64,000 nt of DNA, taken from CAUJIW01 sp963205175. Lineage in GTDB: Bacteria; Pseudomonadota; Alphaproteobacteria; Sphingomonadales; Sphingomonadaceae. How positions within the stretch are numbered: position 1 is the first letter of the stretch; each line of letters opens with the position of its first letter. The position numbers and the translations under genes are program-made. Under the pieces are notes generated by a model. It was given only the letters and a program-made list of their open reading frames with translations. It was not told the DNA's origin and ran no database searches. Location: NCBI GenBank assembly GCA_041060555.1, contig JBEUDS010000012.1; one strand, 5' to 3'. Shown one piece after another: positions 1 through 7,389 of the stretch.

Positions 1-368
1 CGGGCCGATCTGCCCTGTCTCAGCGCCTTGCGCGCCCGACGACGCCGCTCGGGACGGAAAATGATTGTCCTGCGGTCGGATTCAGGCGAAGCTCACGTCA
101 GACGGCATGCCACTTGGGGAATGTATGGTCATAAGATTTGCGGCGGTCCGCCTCGCAGAGGAGCGCCATACCGACTCAAGGGTTTTGATGCTGAGCGCGA
201 CCCAACGCAGCGCAGTCTAACGCTTTCACGCGACAGGCTTGCCTCGACGCCAATGCAACCGGCAATGCGCCCAATCGAACAACCGGCAAACCCTTGATAG
301 TTAGTGATACAGTCTTGACATACGGTCCACAGCAATGCGACCGATCACAGGGTCGAAACGAGCACCGA
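1..368. other. Unassigned left-edge region
   Basis: No reading frame here has a convincing start, codon pattern or recognisable domain. Base composition is more mixed than in the backbone to the right, in keeping with accessory DNA. A TTGACA hexamer at 314-319 could be a -35 element for the small gene starting at 369, but no clear -10 hexamer lies at the right distance. The stretch may hold the end of another mobile element, but no terminal repeat could be tied to one. Confidence 0.4.
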
Positions 369-578
369 ATGGCAAACTACGACGACGCTCTGAAAGTAAT
401 GGACGCGGTCGCAAAGTACCGTGAGGACGAGAGCTTGCCTAACGACCCGCACGAAATCGACCGCCTGTGCGAACGCTTGTTCTCGAACGATGGATTTGAC
501 GAAATCGCCATCGCATGGAAGCGTATTTCGAAATACGAGCGTGAGGTACACGGAGGCGATTGGCCAAAGGCCGATTGA
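369..578 (+). CDS. Small hypothetical protein (69 aa)
   Basis: The product is not recognised. It is acidic, mostly helical-looking and has no membrane segment; the sequence starts MANYDDALKVMD and ends GGDWPKAD. The ATG at 369 is preferred to an upstream in-frame start at 294 because residues before it look non-coding. Codon use is less GC-biased than in backbone genes, which suggests acquired DNA. It lies just left of an insertion-sequence pile-up and has no obvious partner. Small acidic proteins of this type are common in accessory regions, but no function can be assigned. Confidence 0.5.
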   Translation: MANYDDALKVMDAVAKYREDESLPNDPHEIDRLCERLFSNDGFDEIAIAWKRISKYEREVHGGDWPKAD

Positions 579-608
579 TGAGAATTGCCGTCATGCTACT
601 ATTGCCGC

Positions 609-704
609 ATGGCGAAACGGATTGAGCTCTACCAGGAAGCTGCCAAGCGGATGGCGATCAGCCCTGACGCGTGCATGGAGCAAATTCGGCGCTGCAGCAT
701 CAGT
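609..704 (+). pseudogene. 5' fragment of a small gene interrupted by the IS66 end
   Basis: An open frame begins at ATG 609 (MAKRIELYQEAAKR...) and gives 32 plausible helical residues before running into the IS66 terminal repeat at 705. The 8 bases 697-704 would be one copy of the expected IS66 target duplication; the other copy cannot be checked because the right end of the element is missing. There is no good ribosome-binding site, so this may be chance reading. Confidence 0.3.
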
Positions 705-1185
705 GTAAGCGCCGACGGAACCCGGCCTTGTCAGTTTCTGGGCGGTGATGGAGTTCGCGAGGCGACAGGAGGCTTTGCGAGTGGATATCGAGCAGTCAAA
801 CGAGCCTCGTATGAGCGGTCGGCACGACGGTGCGGCGCTCGTTCGAGTGGAGCGCCGGCGCCGTTGGAGCGACGAGGAGAAGCTGGCGATCCTGAAGGAG
901 ACGACCGAGCCGGGCGCGATCATGGCGGTGGTGGCGCGTCGGCACGGGATCGGGACTGGCCAGCTTTACACCTGGCGGCGGCAGCTTTTGCGCGGGGCGA
1001 TGGCCGGGTTCGTACCGGTGGAACTGGTCCCGGATGCGCCGACGGTGCCTTCGGTCCCGCATGGCCGGATCGATATCCGCGCCCGGGGCGGATTTACGGT
1101 GTCGGTCGACAGTCTGGTTGATCGCGGCGCGCTGAAGATGGTGCTCGAACTTGTCGGGGAGCTTGTCTTATGAGAATTCCCGGCT
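705..1185 (+). mobile_element. IS66-family remnant (left end, tnpA, start of tnpB)
   Basis: The element starts at 705 with GTAAGCG, the usual beginning of IS66 terminal repeats, and is followed by the accessory gene tnpA. A tnpB start codon overlaps the tnpA stop (ATGA at 1170-1173), but the tnpB frame closes after about six codons where the sequence passes into the IS110 end. The rest of tnpB, tnpC and the right terminal repeat are absent. The exact right boundary, within about 1180-1200, is inferred. Confidence 0.7.
781..1173 (+). CDS. tnpA: IS66-family accessory protein TnpA
   Basis: This 130-aa protein is the small helix-turn-helix protein encoded first in IS66 elements. The N-terminal half carries RRRWSDEEKLAILKET and VARRHGIGTGQLYTWRRQL, the typical transposase-8 DNA-binding region; the C-terminal half (FVPVELVPD...) is the usual variable tail. 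A GTG at 781 is chosen as start because AGGAGG lies 8 bases upstream; the ATG at 745 lacks such a site. Its stop overlaps the start of a truncated tnpB. TnpC, the DDE transposase, is missing, so this element cannot move by itself. Confidence 0.8.
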   Translation: MDIEQSNEPRMSGRHDGAALVRVERRRRWSDEEKLAILKETTEPGAIMAVVARRHGIGTGQLYTWRRQLLRGAMAGFVPVELVPDAPTVPSVPHGRIDIRARGGFTVSVDSLVDRGALKMVLELVGELVL

Positions 1186-1203
1186 CCTAGGTTAACAGGA
1201 GCC
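1182..1203. repeat. Inverted repeat at the left IS110 junction
   Basis: GGCTCCT (1182-1188) and AGGAGCC (1197-1203) are perfect complements around an 8-base loop. The repeat sits where IS66 sequence stops and IS110 non-coding sequence starts, and it abuts the 40-bp palindrome. Confidence 0.7.
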
Positions 1204-1240
1204 ACTACACGGCACCGCAGCTGCGGTGCCGTGTAGTGGC
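1201..1240. repeat. Perfect 40-bp palindrome with no spacer
   Basis: Bases 1201-1220 are followed directly by their exact reverse complement at 1221-1240, centred on GCAGCTGC. All 20 base pairs match. The palindrome lies in the non-coding left end of the IS110 element or at its boundary with the IS66 remnant. It could be part of the element's structured end, the target it chose, or a head-to-head junction; the sequence alone does not decide. Confidence 0.85.
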
Positions 1241-1370
1241 GGGGGCGGCGCCGTGCGGAGCTTGGTCATGCAGGACCGCGGTCGAGTTTGGCGAGCCTCC
1301 GTCTTTTCTTACGACCTGAACGGATACGTGGGCTCCGGGCCCGAACGACAAGCAAAGGTAGAAAGAAAAG
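1241..1370 (+). ncRNA. Candidate IS110 bridge RNA region
   Basis: IS110-family elements are known to encode a structured bridge RNA in the long non-coding end beside the transposase. Here that end lies directly 5' of the transposase. It contains three small stems: GGTC/GACC (1264-1267 with 1274-1277), TCCGT/ACGGA (1298-1302 with 1320-1324, 17-base loop) and GGGC/GCCC (1330-1333 with 1339-1342). This fits a structured RNA, but the donor and target guide loops cannot be assigned without intact flanks. The call rests mainly on family knowledge and position. Confidence 0.4.
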
Positions 1371-2309
1371 ATGGCCAAGGATACCATCGGAATCGACGTT
1401 TCGAAAGACCGTCTGGATGCGTTTTGGCATTCGCAAGATGTAGCGCGTAGCTTGCCCAACACCGTCGAGGGTTTCACCCAGCTATGCACGTGGCTGGGTG
1501 AAGATAACGCGGTATTGGTCGTGTTCGAGGCAACCGGCGCCTATCATCGTGGGCTTGAGCGATACCTCAGTTTGGCGGGGCAGCGCTTCATCAAGGTCAA
1601 TCCAAAGCAGGCGCGGCGCTTTGCACAGGCTATCGGCCGTCTGGCGAAAACTGACAGGGTTGATGCTAAAATGCTGGCTCGAATGGGTGTGGTTCTTGAT
1701 CTGGCCCCACAAGACATAGAAGGCGAAGATGTCCATGATCTCAAAGAGTTGCTGACAGCGAGGCGCGCTTTGGTCAAAGATCAGATCACCGCAAAGACGC
1801 GGCTTGCCACGGCGAGCAACCTGTTGGTGAAGGACCAACTACGCCGCCGGATCGATGACATAGACACTGACATCAAAGCTTTGGATCAAGTGATTGCGCG
1901 GATTGCCAAGCAGCGTGGAACCCTTGATGCGCGCATCAGACGTCTCATGACCATTCCAGGCATCGGCAGATTAACCGCGACCACTTTGGTGATCGACATG
2001 CCCGAACTTGGACATCTCGAGAGCAAGAAAATCGCCGCTCTGGCTGGGCTTGCGCCAATGACACAACAGTCAGGCAAGTGGCAGGGTAAAGAGCGGATTA
2101 TCGGTGGCAGGGCATCGCTGCGACGGGCAATTTACATGCCTGCGCTGGTCGCTATTCGCTTCAACCATGACTTCCGCGACAAATATCAGCAGCTCGTAAC
2201 GGCGGGAAAAGCAAAAAAGGTCGCTATCACCGCCATCATGCGGCGCATCATTGTCCTGGCAAACACGTTGTTGCGTGAAGGGCGCGACTGGCAGCCAAAA
2301 CGCCCTTGA
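1371..2309 (+). CDS. IS110-family transposase (DEDD/serine recombinase)
   Basis: The 312-aa protein has the N-terminal RuvC-like DEDD domain: GIDVSKDRLD (first Asp at residue 9), VVFEATGAY (Glu) and AKTDRVDAKMLA (two further Asp). A central coiled region follows, then the C-terminal Transposase_20 domain with the helix-hairpin-like LMTIPGIGRLTATTL and GRASLRRAIYMPAL, which includes the conserved serine. Length and all motifs are complete, so the enzyme is probably functional. It would catalyse RNA-guided recombination of the element with target DNA. The start follows a purine-rich stretch (AAAGGTAGAAAG). Confidence 0.93.
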   Translation: MAKDTIGIDVSKDRLDAFWHSQDVARSLPNTVEGFTQLCTWLGEDNAVLVVFEATGAYHRGLERYLSLAGQRFIKVNPKQARRFAQAIGRLAKTDRVDAKMLARMGVVLDLAPQDIEGEDVHDLKELLTARRALVKDQITAKTRLATASNLLVKDQLRRRIDDIDTDIKALDQVIARIAKQRGTLDARIRRLMTIPGIGRLTATTLVIDMPELGHLESKKIAALAGLAPMTQQSGKWQGKERIIGGRASLRRAIYMPALVAIRFNHDFRDKYQQLVTAGKAKKVAITAIMRRIIVLANTLLREGRDWQPKRP

Positions 2310-2939
2310 CCAAGACGGATACTCGAGCGGCCAGCCCTGCAGCCGATGCTGGCGCCCTTCGACGGCTTCCACGAGACCACCCATGCCGTGACCGGCACGT
2401 GCCTGATCAGCTTCGACCGTAACCGCTACTCGGTCATGGCCAAGGCGGCGCGGCGGGCCGTTCAGGTCCGCGCCTATGCCGACCGCATCGTCGTGCGCCT
2501 AGGCGACGAGGTAATCGCCGAGCATGCCCGGCACTTCGGCCGCGACCGGACGATCTATAATCCCTGGCATTACCTGCCAGTGCTGGCGCACAAGCCTGGG
2601 GCCTTGCGGAACGGCGCACCCTTCCAGGGGTGGGACCTGCCACCGGCACTGACGCGGTTGCGGCGCAAGCTGGGCGGCGGTGATGACGCCGACCGCCGCT
2701 TCGTGCGCGTGCTGGCATCGGTAATGACCGATGGCTTGGAAGCGGTCGAGGCCGCGATCCGGGAGGCGCTTGATAGCGGTGCTGTCAGCGACGAGGTCAT
2801 CCTCAACATCCTGGCCCGATACCGGGACCCGCCATCCGAGCGCCCCCTGGATGTGGTCGCCGATCTCAAGCTCAGCCACCCGCCCATCGCGGACTGCGCG
2901 CGCTACGATACGGTGCGAGGCCTCCATGCAGCGGCATGA
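2310..2939 (+). pseudogene. istA: IS21-family IstA, C-terminal fragment
   Basis: About 200 residues match the C-terminal part of the IS21 transposase IstA, including APFDGFHETTHAVTGTCLISF, RNRYSV, EVIAEHARHFGRDRT and YLPVLAHKPGALRNGAPF. The N-terminal helix-turn-helix and DDE catalytic core are gone. The open frame begins directly after the IS110 transposase stop, which is in the same frame. Its end overlaps the istB start by 14 bases, the normal istA/istB arrangement, so the 3' side of the element was intact here before the fusion downstream. Confidence 0.85.
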
Positions 2940-3441
2940 GATGATCGAGGCGATGCGTTCGCTTGGGCTCAAGGGCATGGCAGGAGCCTTCGACGAGGCG
3001 GTCACCACTGGGTTGCAGCGCAAGCGCACGACCCACGAGATCCTGACCGATCTGTTGCGCGCCGAAGCCGCGCATCGTCATGCCGCCTCGATCCGTTACC
3101 GCATGACCGCAGCCAAGCTGCCGGTAATCAAGGACCTCGACGCCTTCGCGTTCGAGGGCACCCCGATCAACGAAGAGCTGGTGCGCTCCCTGCACGCAGG
3201 TTCGTTCCTACCCGGTCGCCGCAACATCGTGCTCATCGGCGGCACAGGGACCGGCAAGACCCATCTGGCCACTGCGATCACCGCCAGCGTCGTGCGTGCC
3301 GGGGCCCGCGGGCGCTACTTCAACACGGTCGATCTCGTCACCAGGCTCGAGGAAGAAGCCCGCATCGGCAAGGCCGGCTCCATCGCCGCCCAGCTCGGCA
3401 GGCTCGACCTCGTGGTGCTTGATGAGCTGGGCTATCTGCCC
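2313..3441 (+). mobile_element. IS21-family remnant (istA' and istB')
   Basis: The remnant spans the 3' part of istA and the first 172 codons of istB. Both ends are broken: the left by the IS110 element and the right by the in-frame junction with a REC-EAL gene at about 3441/3442. No terminal repeats remain visible. Confidence 0.75.
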
Positions 3442-4596
3442 GCGGAGCTGTTCCGCGATGTGCTGACGATTGCCGGTTTCGCGGTGACCGCCGCGTCCCG
3501 TCCGGCCGAGATCATCGCGCTCATTGACCAGAGCCTTGCCTGCTTCGATATCGTTGTGCTCGACCTGTCGATGCCTGGTTTCGACGGGGTCGAGGTGATG
3601 CGTCGTCTCGCCGCCCGGGGTTGCGAGGCGCGGCTGGTGCTGGTGAGCGGCTTCGATCGCAAGGTGCTCGATGGTGCCCGGGAACTCGCCACCCGCTACG
3701 GGCTGTCGGTGGGCGGCTGTCTGGAGAAGCCGATACGCTCGGTGGCGCTGGTCGACATGCTGCGCCGGCTGCCGCAGACAGGTCAGCGCGAAGCCGCGCC
3801 GGCGCTGGCGCTGGCGCCGGAGGATCTCGCCCGCGGGCTCGCCGCAGGCGAGCTGGTTGTGCATTACCAGCCGATGGTGACGCTGGCCGATGGCCAGTGG
3901 GTCGGCATCGAGGCACTGGCGCGCTGGCAACACCCCGAACAGGGCCTGATCGGGCCGCAGCATTTCATTCCGCTGGCCGAGGCCAGTGGTCTGTCATCGG
4001 CGTTGACGCTCACGGTGCTGGAAAGCGTCGTCGCCGATCTCCGGCATGTCAATGGATCGCTAGGATTCCACGGCGCGGTGAGTGTCAATCTGTCGCCTTC
4101 GGCACTGACCGATTTGCGTCTGCCGGAGCTGATCGTCGAGCGGTTGCAGCGTCATGGTGACCTCGGTTGCCGTATCCGTTTCGAGATCACCGAGACCTCG
4201 GTGCCAGCCAACCAGACGATGGCGCTGGACATTCTCACCCGGTTGCGGCTGGCGGGCTATGCCCTGTCGATCGATGACTTCGGCACCGGCCACTCCACCA
4301 TGGACAACCTCCGGCGGCTGCCGATCCAGGAACTGAAGATCGATCGCGGCTTCGTGCAGGAAGCCGAAAGCGACTCCCGGGCCCGCGTGATCGTCGAATC
4401 CTCGGCCGCACTGGCGCGCGATCTTGGCCTGACGGTGGTGGCGGAAGGCGTCGAGACCATGGCGGCCTGGCGCTGGCTGAAGTCGATCGGCGTCGATATC
4501 GCACAGGGCTATCTCATCGCCCGGCCCATGCCGATTATCCAGCTCGCCGGCTGGCACGCGGCGTGGACCGCGACAGACCGCGCCAGCGCGGGCTGA
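2926..4596 (+). CDS. Chimeric IstB N-terminus fused in frame to REC-EAL phosphodiesterase
   Basis: One 556-codon frame joins two unrelated proteins. Residues 1-172 are IS21 IstB, with Walker A GGTGTGKTH (105-113) and Walker B VVLDE (163-167), ending at ELGYLP where family members normally continue FAQAG. From about residue 173 the sequence is a receiver domain lacking its first strand and acidic pocket but keeping the phospho-acceptor Asp213 (VVLDLSMPG). A full EAL domain follows: EAL 329-331, NLS 388-390, FEITET, DDFGTG 450-455, K471, EGVET 507-511 and AQGYL. These are the residues of an active cyclic-di-GMP phosphodiesterase. The natural REC-EAL start has been lost, so expression would rely on IS21 or upstream IS signals. 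The product may be a working phosphodiesterase or a translated relic. Confidence 0.85.
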   Translation: MQRHEMIEAMRSLGLKGMAGAFDEAVTTGLQRKRTTHEILTDLLRAEAAHRHAASIRYRMTAAKLPVIKDLDAFAFEGTPINEELVRSLHAGSFLPGRRNIVLIGGTGTGKTHLATAITASVVRAGARGRYFNTVDLVTRLEEEARIGKAGSIAAQLGRLDLVVLDELGYLPAELFRDVLTIAGFAVTAASRPAEIIALIDQSLACFDIVVLDLSMPGFDGVEVMRRLAARGCEARLVLVSGFDRKVLDGARELATRYGLSVGGCLEKPIRSVALVDMLRRLPQTGQREAAPALALAPEDLARGLAAGELVVHYQPMVTLADGQWVGIEALARWQHPEQGLIGPQHFIPLAEASGLSSALTLTVLESVVADLRHVNGSLGFHGAVSVNLSPSALTDLRLPELIVERLQRHGDLGCRIRFEITETSVPANQTMALDILTRLRLAGYALSIDDFGTGHSTMDNLRRLPIQELKIDRGFVQEAESDSRARVIVESSAALARDLGLTVVAEGVETMAAWRWLKSIGVDIAQGYLIARPMPIIQLAGWHAAWTATDRASAG

Positions 4597-4693
4597 CCGC
4601 GGGCACCGAACCCTCATCGTCGAGTGTCGGGCGGGCCGGATCGTGCCGGGGCGTCCGCCTGTCGTGCCGTGGCGACGTTCAGTCGGGGATTTG

Positions 4694-4993
4694 TCAGACC
4701 AGGATGTTGAGGGACTGGCCCTTGGGCACGTAGCGAGGCCGCTGCCCGTTCGGGGCCTCGCGCGCGAAGCGACGGTTGTCGGCCTCGCGCTCCGCCTGCC
4801 CGCTCTCGCGGGTCGCCGATTTCTCCACCTGCCCGGTTGCCGCGACGCGCTGCGCCTGAGCCGCCAGGCGCTGGCTGTCGATGGCGCTGGTCGCCGCCAC
4901 CGGTTCGGTGGCGCGCGCAGACTCGCGCGCGGCATCAAAAGGCCGCGACAGCTGAGTCGACAGAGGTGCATCGGACGCAATGCGCATGACCAT
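4694..4993 (-). CDS. Small hypothetical protein (99 aa)
   Basis: The function is not recognised. The protein is polar, rich in Ala, Arg and Glu, has no membrane segment and looks mostly disordered. It ends KGQSLNILV; short proteins with a terminal hydrophobic NILV-like tail occur in alphaproteobacteria, sometimes near motility genes (recollection, not checked). Two starts are possible, ATG 4993 and ATG 4987. The gene lies between the chimeric EAL gene and a DUF1330 gene, on the opposite strand. An overlapping plus-strand frame is Arg/Pro-rich and looks like a shadow. Confidence 0.45.
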   Translation of the reverse strand: MVMRIASDAPLSTQLSRPFDAARESARATEPVAATSAIDSQRLAAQAQRVAATGQVEKSATRESGQAEREADNRRFAREAPNGQRPRYVPKGQSLNILV

Positions 4994-5156
4994 ACCTTAC
5001 GCCATCAAAGGTCAAGGAGTCCTGAACATTGTGGGTTAACGCCGTCCGGACTCCGGTGATCAGGATGAATATGGGGTTGATGGCGCCCGATTGCCAGAGC
5101 GGGCTGGGCGCGGACGGCCGAGTCGGCGTATCCTAACCGCCGGGAGGAGAATGGCC

Positions 5157-5600
5157 ATGAATACAACGGATGCGACCTATATCGATCCCGAACGGGACCG
5201 CTTCAAGATGATGTTCGGCCTGCCCCTGGATGCGCCGGTCCATATGATCAATCTGCTGCGTTTCCGCGACGTCGCGGCTTACGCGCCTGACGACCCGGAG
5301 GCCGGCGGACCGGCCGTGAGCGGGGCGGCGGCTTATGCCCGCTACGCCGCCGAAGCCGGGCCGCATTTCCGGGCGGTGGGCGGCGAGCAGCTGTGGGCGG
5401 GCACGCCGGAACTGATGGTGATCGGCCCGCTCGACAAACAGTGGGACAGTGCGTTCATCGCCGCCTATCCGACGGCGCAGGCCTTCATCGACATGCTGCG
5501 CAACCCGGATTACCAGCATGCCACCCGGCATCGCCGGGCCGCCCTGCTCGATTCGCGGCTGATCCGGACCCGGCCGGTCGACGGCAGCGGCCATTTCTAG
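5157..5600 (+). CDS. DUF1330 family protein
   Basis: The 147-aa product shows the dimeric alpha-beta barrel fold pattern of DUF1330: VHMINLLRFRDVAAY near the start, then AAYARYAAEAGPHFRAVGG, ELMVIGP and the FIDMLRNPDYQHATRHRRAAL segment. Members are small soluble proteins of unknown or varied role, related to the EthD/antibiotic-monooxygenase superfamily. GGGAGGAG at 5142-5149 gives a good spacing to ATG 5157 and a poor one to ATG 5151. It is convergent with the ccm operon end, and no operon partner is evident. Confidence 0.8.
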   Translation: MNTTDATYIDPERDRFKMMFGLPLDAPVHMINLLRFRDVAAYAPDDPEAGGPAVSGAAAYARYAAEAGPHFRAVGGEQLWAGTPELMVIGPLDKQWDSAFIAAYPTAQAFIDMLRNPDYQHATRHRRAALLDSRLIRTRPVDGSGHF

Positions 5601-5652
5601 GGTGTAACGCCGATGCTTGCCGGCCAAAGCCCCGGCGAGGGCCCCGGCCGGG

Positions 5653-6342
5653 TCAGCGGGCCGGCGGGTTGATCGCGGCGCTGGTTCCAGCGCCCGTCCC
5701 GTCGCCGAGACCGGCATCCATCATCGCCCGGGCGCCGCGCATCATCCGCTCGACGCGCGGCAGCCACGGCGCGTCCGCCGGCGAGGCGCGCTTGAGATCC
5801 TCCAGTGCCGCCAGCGCCTCCTTCGGCCGGCCGGCCTGCATCCAGGCCAGCGCAAGATAGAATTTCGGCCCCGGATGATCGGGGGCCAGCTGGCTTGCCT
5901 TGTCGAAGGCCAGTCGTGCCGCCGGGGTCACCTGGCCCTCGGCGTGGGCGACCAGCGTCTCGCCATAGGCGACCCACAGGTCCGGTTGCCCGGGCATGGC
6001 GCCCAGCGCCACCCGCAGGCCCTCGGCGGCCTTGGCGGTCTGGCCCATCTGGCCCAGCGCGAGCGACAGGTTGATCCAGCCGGCGACATTGGCCGGATCA
6101 GCGCGCAACGCCTCGTAGGCGGCGGCCATCTCGCGCGAGGCCTCGGCCGGTTGGGGCCGGGGCGGTGCCGGCTGGTCCGGCAGGTCGGGCCGGCCAGCGA
6201 GCGCGTAGGCGCCGATACCGCCGGCCAGGAAAAGCGAGACGATGCCCAGCCAAAGACCGCGCCCGGGGGCGGCCGCCAGCAGCGGCCGGGCCAGCCACAG
6301 GCCGACCAGCAGGGTGAGGGCGATGGCGGCGCCGAGGATCAT
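5653..6342 (-). CDS. ccmI: Cytochrome c biogenesis protein CcmI/CycH (TPR)
   Basis: This 229-aa protein has two N-terminal membrane segments (ILGAAIALTLLVGLWLARPLL and GIVSLFLAGGIGAYALAG), then a periplasmic TPR region (GWINLSLALGQMGQTAKAAEGL, FYLALAWMQAGRPKEALAAL). CcmI presents apocytochrome c to the heme-lyase complex CcmF/CcmH. It is shorter than enterobacterial CcmH/CcmI fusions and typical of alphaproteobacterial CycH-like forms. Its ATG overlaps the ccmH stop by 4 bases and is preceded by GGGAGGA. It is the last gene of the ccm operon. Confidence 0.88.
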   Translation of the reverse strand: MILGAAIALTLLVGLWLARPLLAAAPGRGLWLGIVSLFLAGGIGAYALAGRPDLPDQPAPPRPQPAEASREMAAAYEALRADPANVAGWINLSLALGQMGQTAKAAEGLRVALGAMPGQPDLWVAYGETLVAHAEGQVTPAARLAFDKASQLAPDHPGPKFYLALAWMQAGRPKEALAALEDLKRASPADAPWLPRVERMMRGARAMMDAGLGDGTGAGTSAAINPPAR

Positions 6343-6797
6343 GCCCGGTCCTCCCCGGCGTCGCCGGCGCGGGGCCGTGCCTGGCGAAACAACCGCAGCG
6401 CCAGCAGCAGGCCGACACCCAGGAACAGGGCGGGCGCCGCCCACAATGCCCAGGTGGCGGGCTTCACCGGCGGCTTGAGCAGGATGGAATCGCCATAGCG
6501 GGCGACCAGGAACGCGCGCACCTGCTGTGGCGTGTCGCCGGCTGCCACCCGCTCGCGCACCAGCCGGCGCAGGTCGGCGGCATAGTCGGCGTTGGAATCA
6601 GCGATCGACTCGCCCTGGCAGACCAGGCAGCGGATCTCGGTCATCAGTGCCCGCGCGGTGGCCTCCTGAGCCGGGTCGGCCAGAGTGTCGCGGTCCATGG
6701 CGGTGGCGCCGGCGGCCAGCGGCCAGGCCAGCGCCAGCAGCAGCGTCAGCAGCAGTGCCGGCCGGGCGGAGTTGAGGGGGGATCGGCGGTGATTCAT
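6339..6797 (-). CDS. ccmH: Cytochrome c maturation protein CcmH
   Basis: The 152-aa protein has a signal or anchor sequence (ALLLTLLLALAWPLAAGATA), the redox motif RCLVCQG (Cys57 and Cys60) and a C-terminal membrane anchor (WALWAAPALFLGVGLLLALRLF). CcmH reduces the CXXCH motif of apocytochrome c in the periplasm, working with CcmG and CcmF. Start and stop overlap the neighbouring ccmG and ccmI genes by 4 bases each, so translation is probably coupled. Confidence 0.93.
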   Translation of the reverse strand: MNHRRSPLNSARPALLLTLLLALAWPLAAGATAMDRDTLADPAQEATARALMTEIRCLVCQGESIADSNADYAADLRRLVRERVAAGDTPQQVRAFLVARYGDSILLKPPVKPATWALWAAPALFLGVGLLLALRLFRQARPRAGDAGEDRA

Positions 6798-7387
6798 GGC
6801 TTGCCGGTCCTGACGATCTCGGCGATGCGGGCCACCTGCTCGGGCCGGATGTCGCCGATGTGACGGTGGATGATCGTACCCCGGCCATCGACGATGAAGG
6901 TTTCCGGCACCCCGGCGATGCCCCAGTCGATGACGGTCCGGCCCTCGTTGTCCATGCCGATGCGGCGGAACGGGTTGCCGGCGCGGGCGAACACCGCCGC
7001 CATGTCGTCGGGCTTGTCCTTCCAGGCGATGGCGTGGACGACGACGCCATGGTCCTCGGCGAGCCGCTGGAGCTGTGGCAGCTCGGCGACGCACGGCGCG
7101 CACCAGGAGGCGAAGATGTTGACCACCGTCACCGTGCCCTGGCGCAGGTCGGCGGTGGCCAGTCCGGGGTGCTCGGCATCATAGCCGGGCAGCGAGAACT
7201 CCGGCGCCGGCTTGCCGAGCAGCGCCGATGGCACCGCGTTGGGATCCTTCGGCTTCAGCTGGCTGACGAACACCGCGACCAGGCCGGCGAACACCAGCAC
7301 CGGCAGAGCCACCAGCAGCTTGCGCGACAGCGGCATCGGCGCGGCTGGCGGCCTGGACGGGGAGGGAGGGGTGGGCGAGGCGGTCAT
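6794..7387 (-). CDS. ccmG: Thiol:disulfide interchange protein CcmG/DsbE
   Basis: This is a membrane-anchored periplasmic thioredoxin of 197 aa. The anchor is LLVALPVLVFAGLVAVFV (residues 24-41), the active site is FASWCAPC with Cys96 and Cys99, and the cis-proline loop is GVPETFIVD. It passes electrons from CcdA or DsbD to CcmH and apocytochrome. An unusually proline-rich leader (about residues 5-18) precedes the membrane segment. The start sits 2 bases beyond the ccmF stop, and the end overlaps ccmH. Confidence 0.94.
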   Translation of the reverse strand: MTASPTPPSPSRPPAAPMPLSRKLLVALPVLVFAGLVAVFVSQLKPKDPNAVPSALLGKPAPEFSLPGYDAEHPGLATADLRQGTVTVVNIFASWCAPCVAELPQLQRLAEDHGVVVHAIAWKDKPDDMAAVFARAGNPFRRIGMDNEGRTVIDWGIAGVPETFIVDGRGTIIHRHIGDIRPEQVARIAEIVRTGKP

Positions 7388-7389
7388 GG

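Larger units (their letters stand above)
1186..2312 (+). mobile_element. IS110-family insertion sequence
   Basis: A full-length IS110-family transposase (1371-2309) is preceded by about 180 bases of non-coding sequence and followed almost at once by IS21 sequence. A long 5' and very short 3' non-coding end is the layout of the IS110 subgroup, as opposed to IS1111. The family has no long terminal inverted repeats, so the ends are inferred from where flanking IS66 and IS21 coding sequences stop. The two flanks belong to different elements, so this was not a simple insertion into one gene, or a deletion followed. Confidence 0.7.

Noticed and set aside
1226..1450. 74-codon plus-strand frame across the IS110 left end
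   Set aside because: It starts inside the palindrome and overlaps the transposase in another frame; composition is not protein-like.
4643..5059. 138-codon plus-strand frame before the DUF1330 gene
   Set aside because: Arg/Gly/Leu-rich shadow of the minus-strand gene at 4694-4993, with no domain and no ribosome-binding site.
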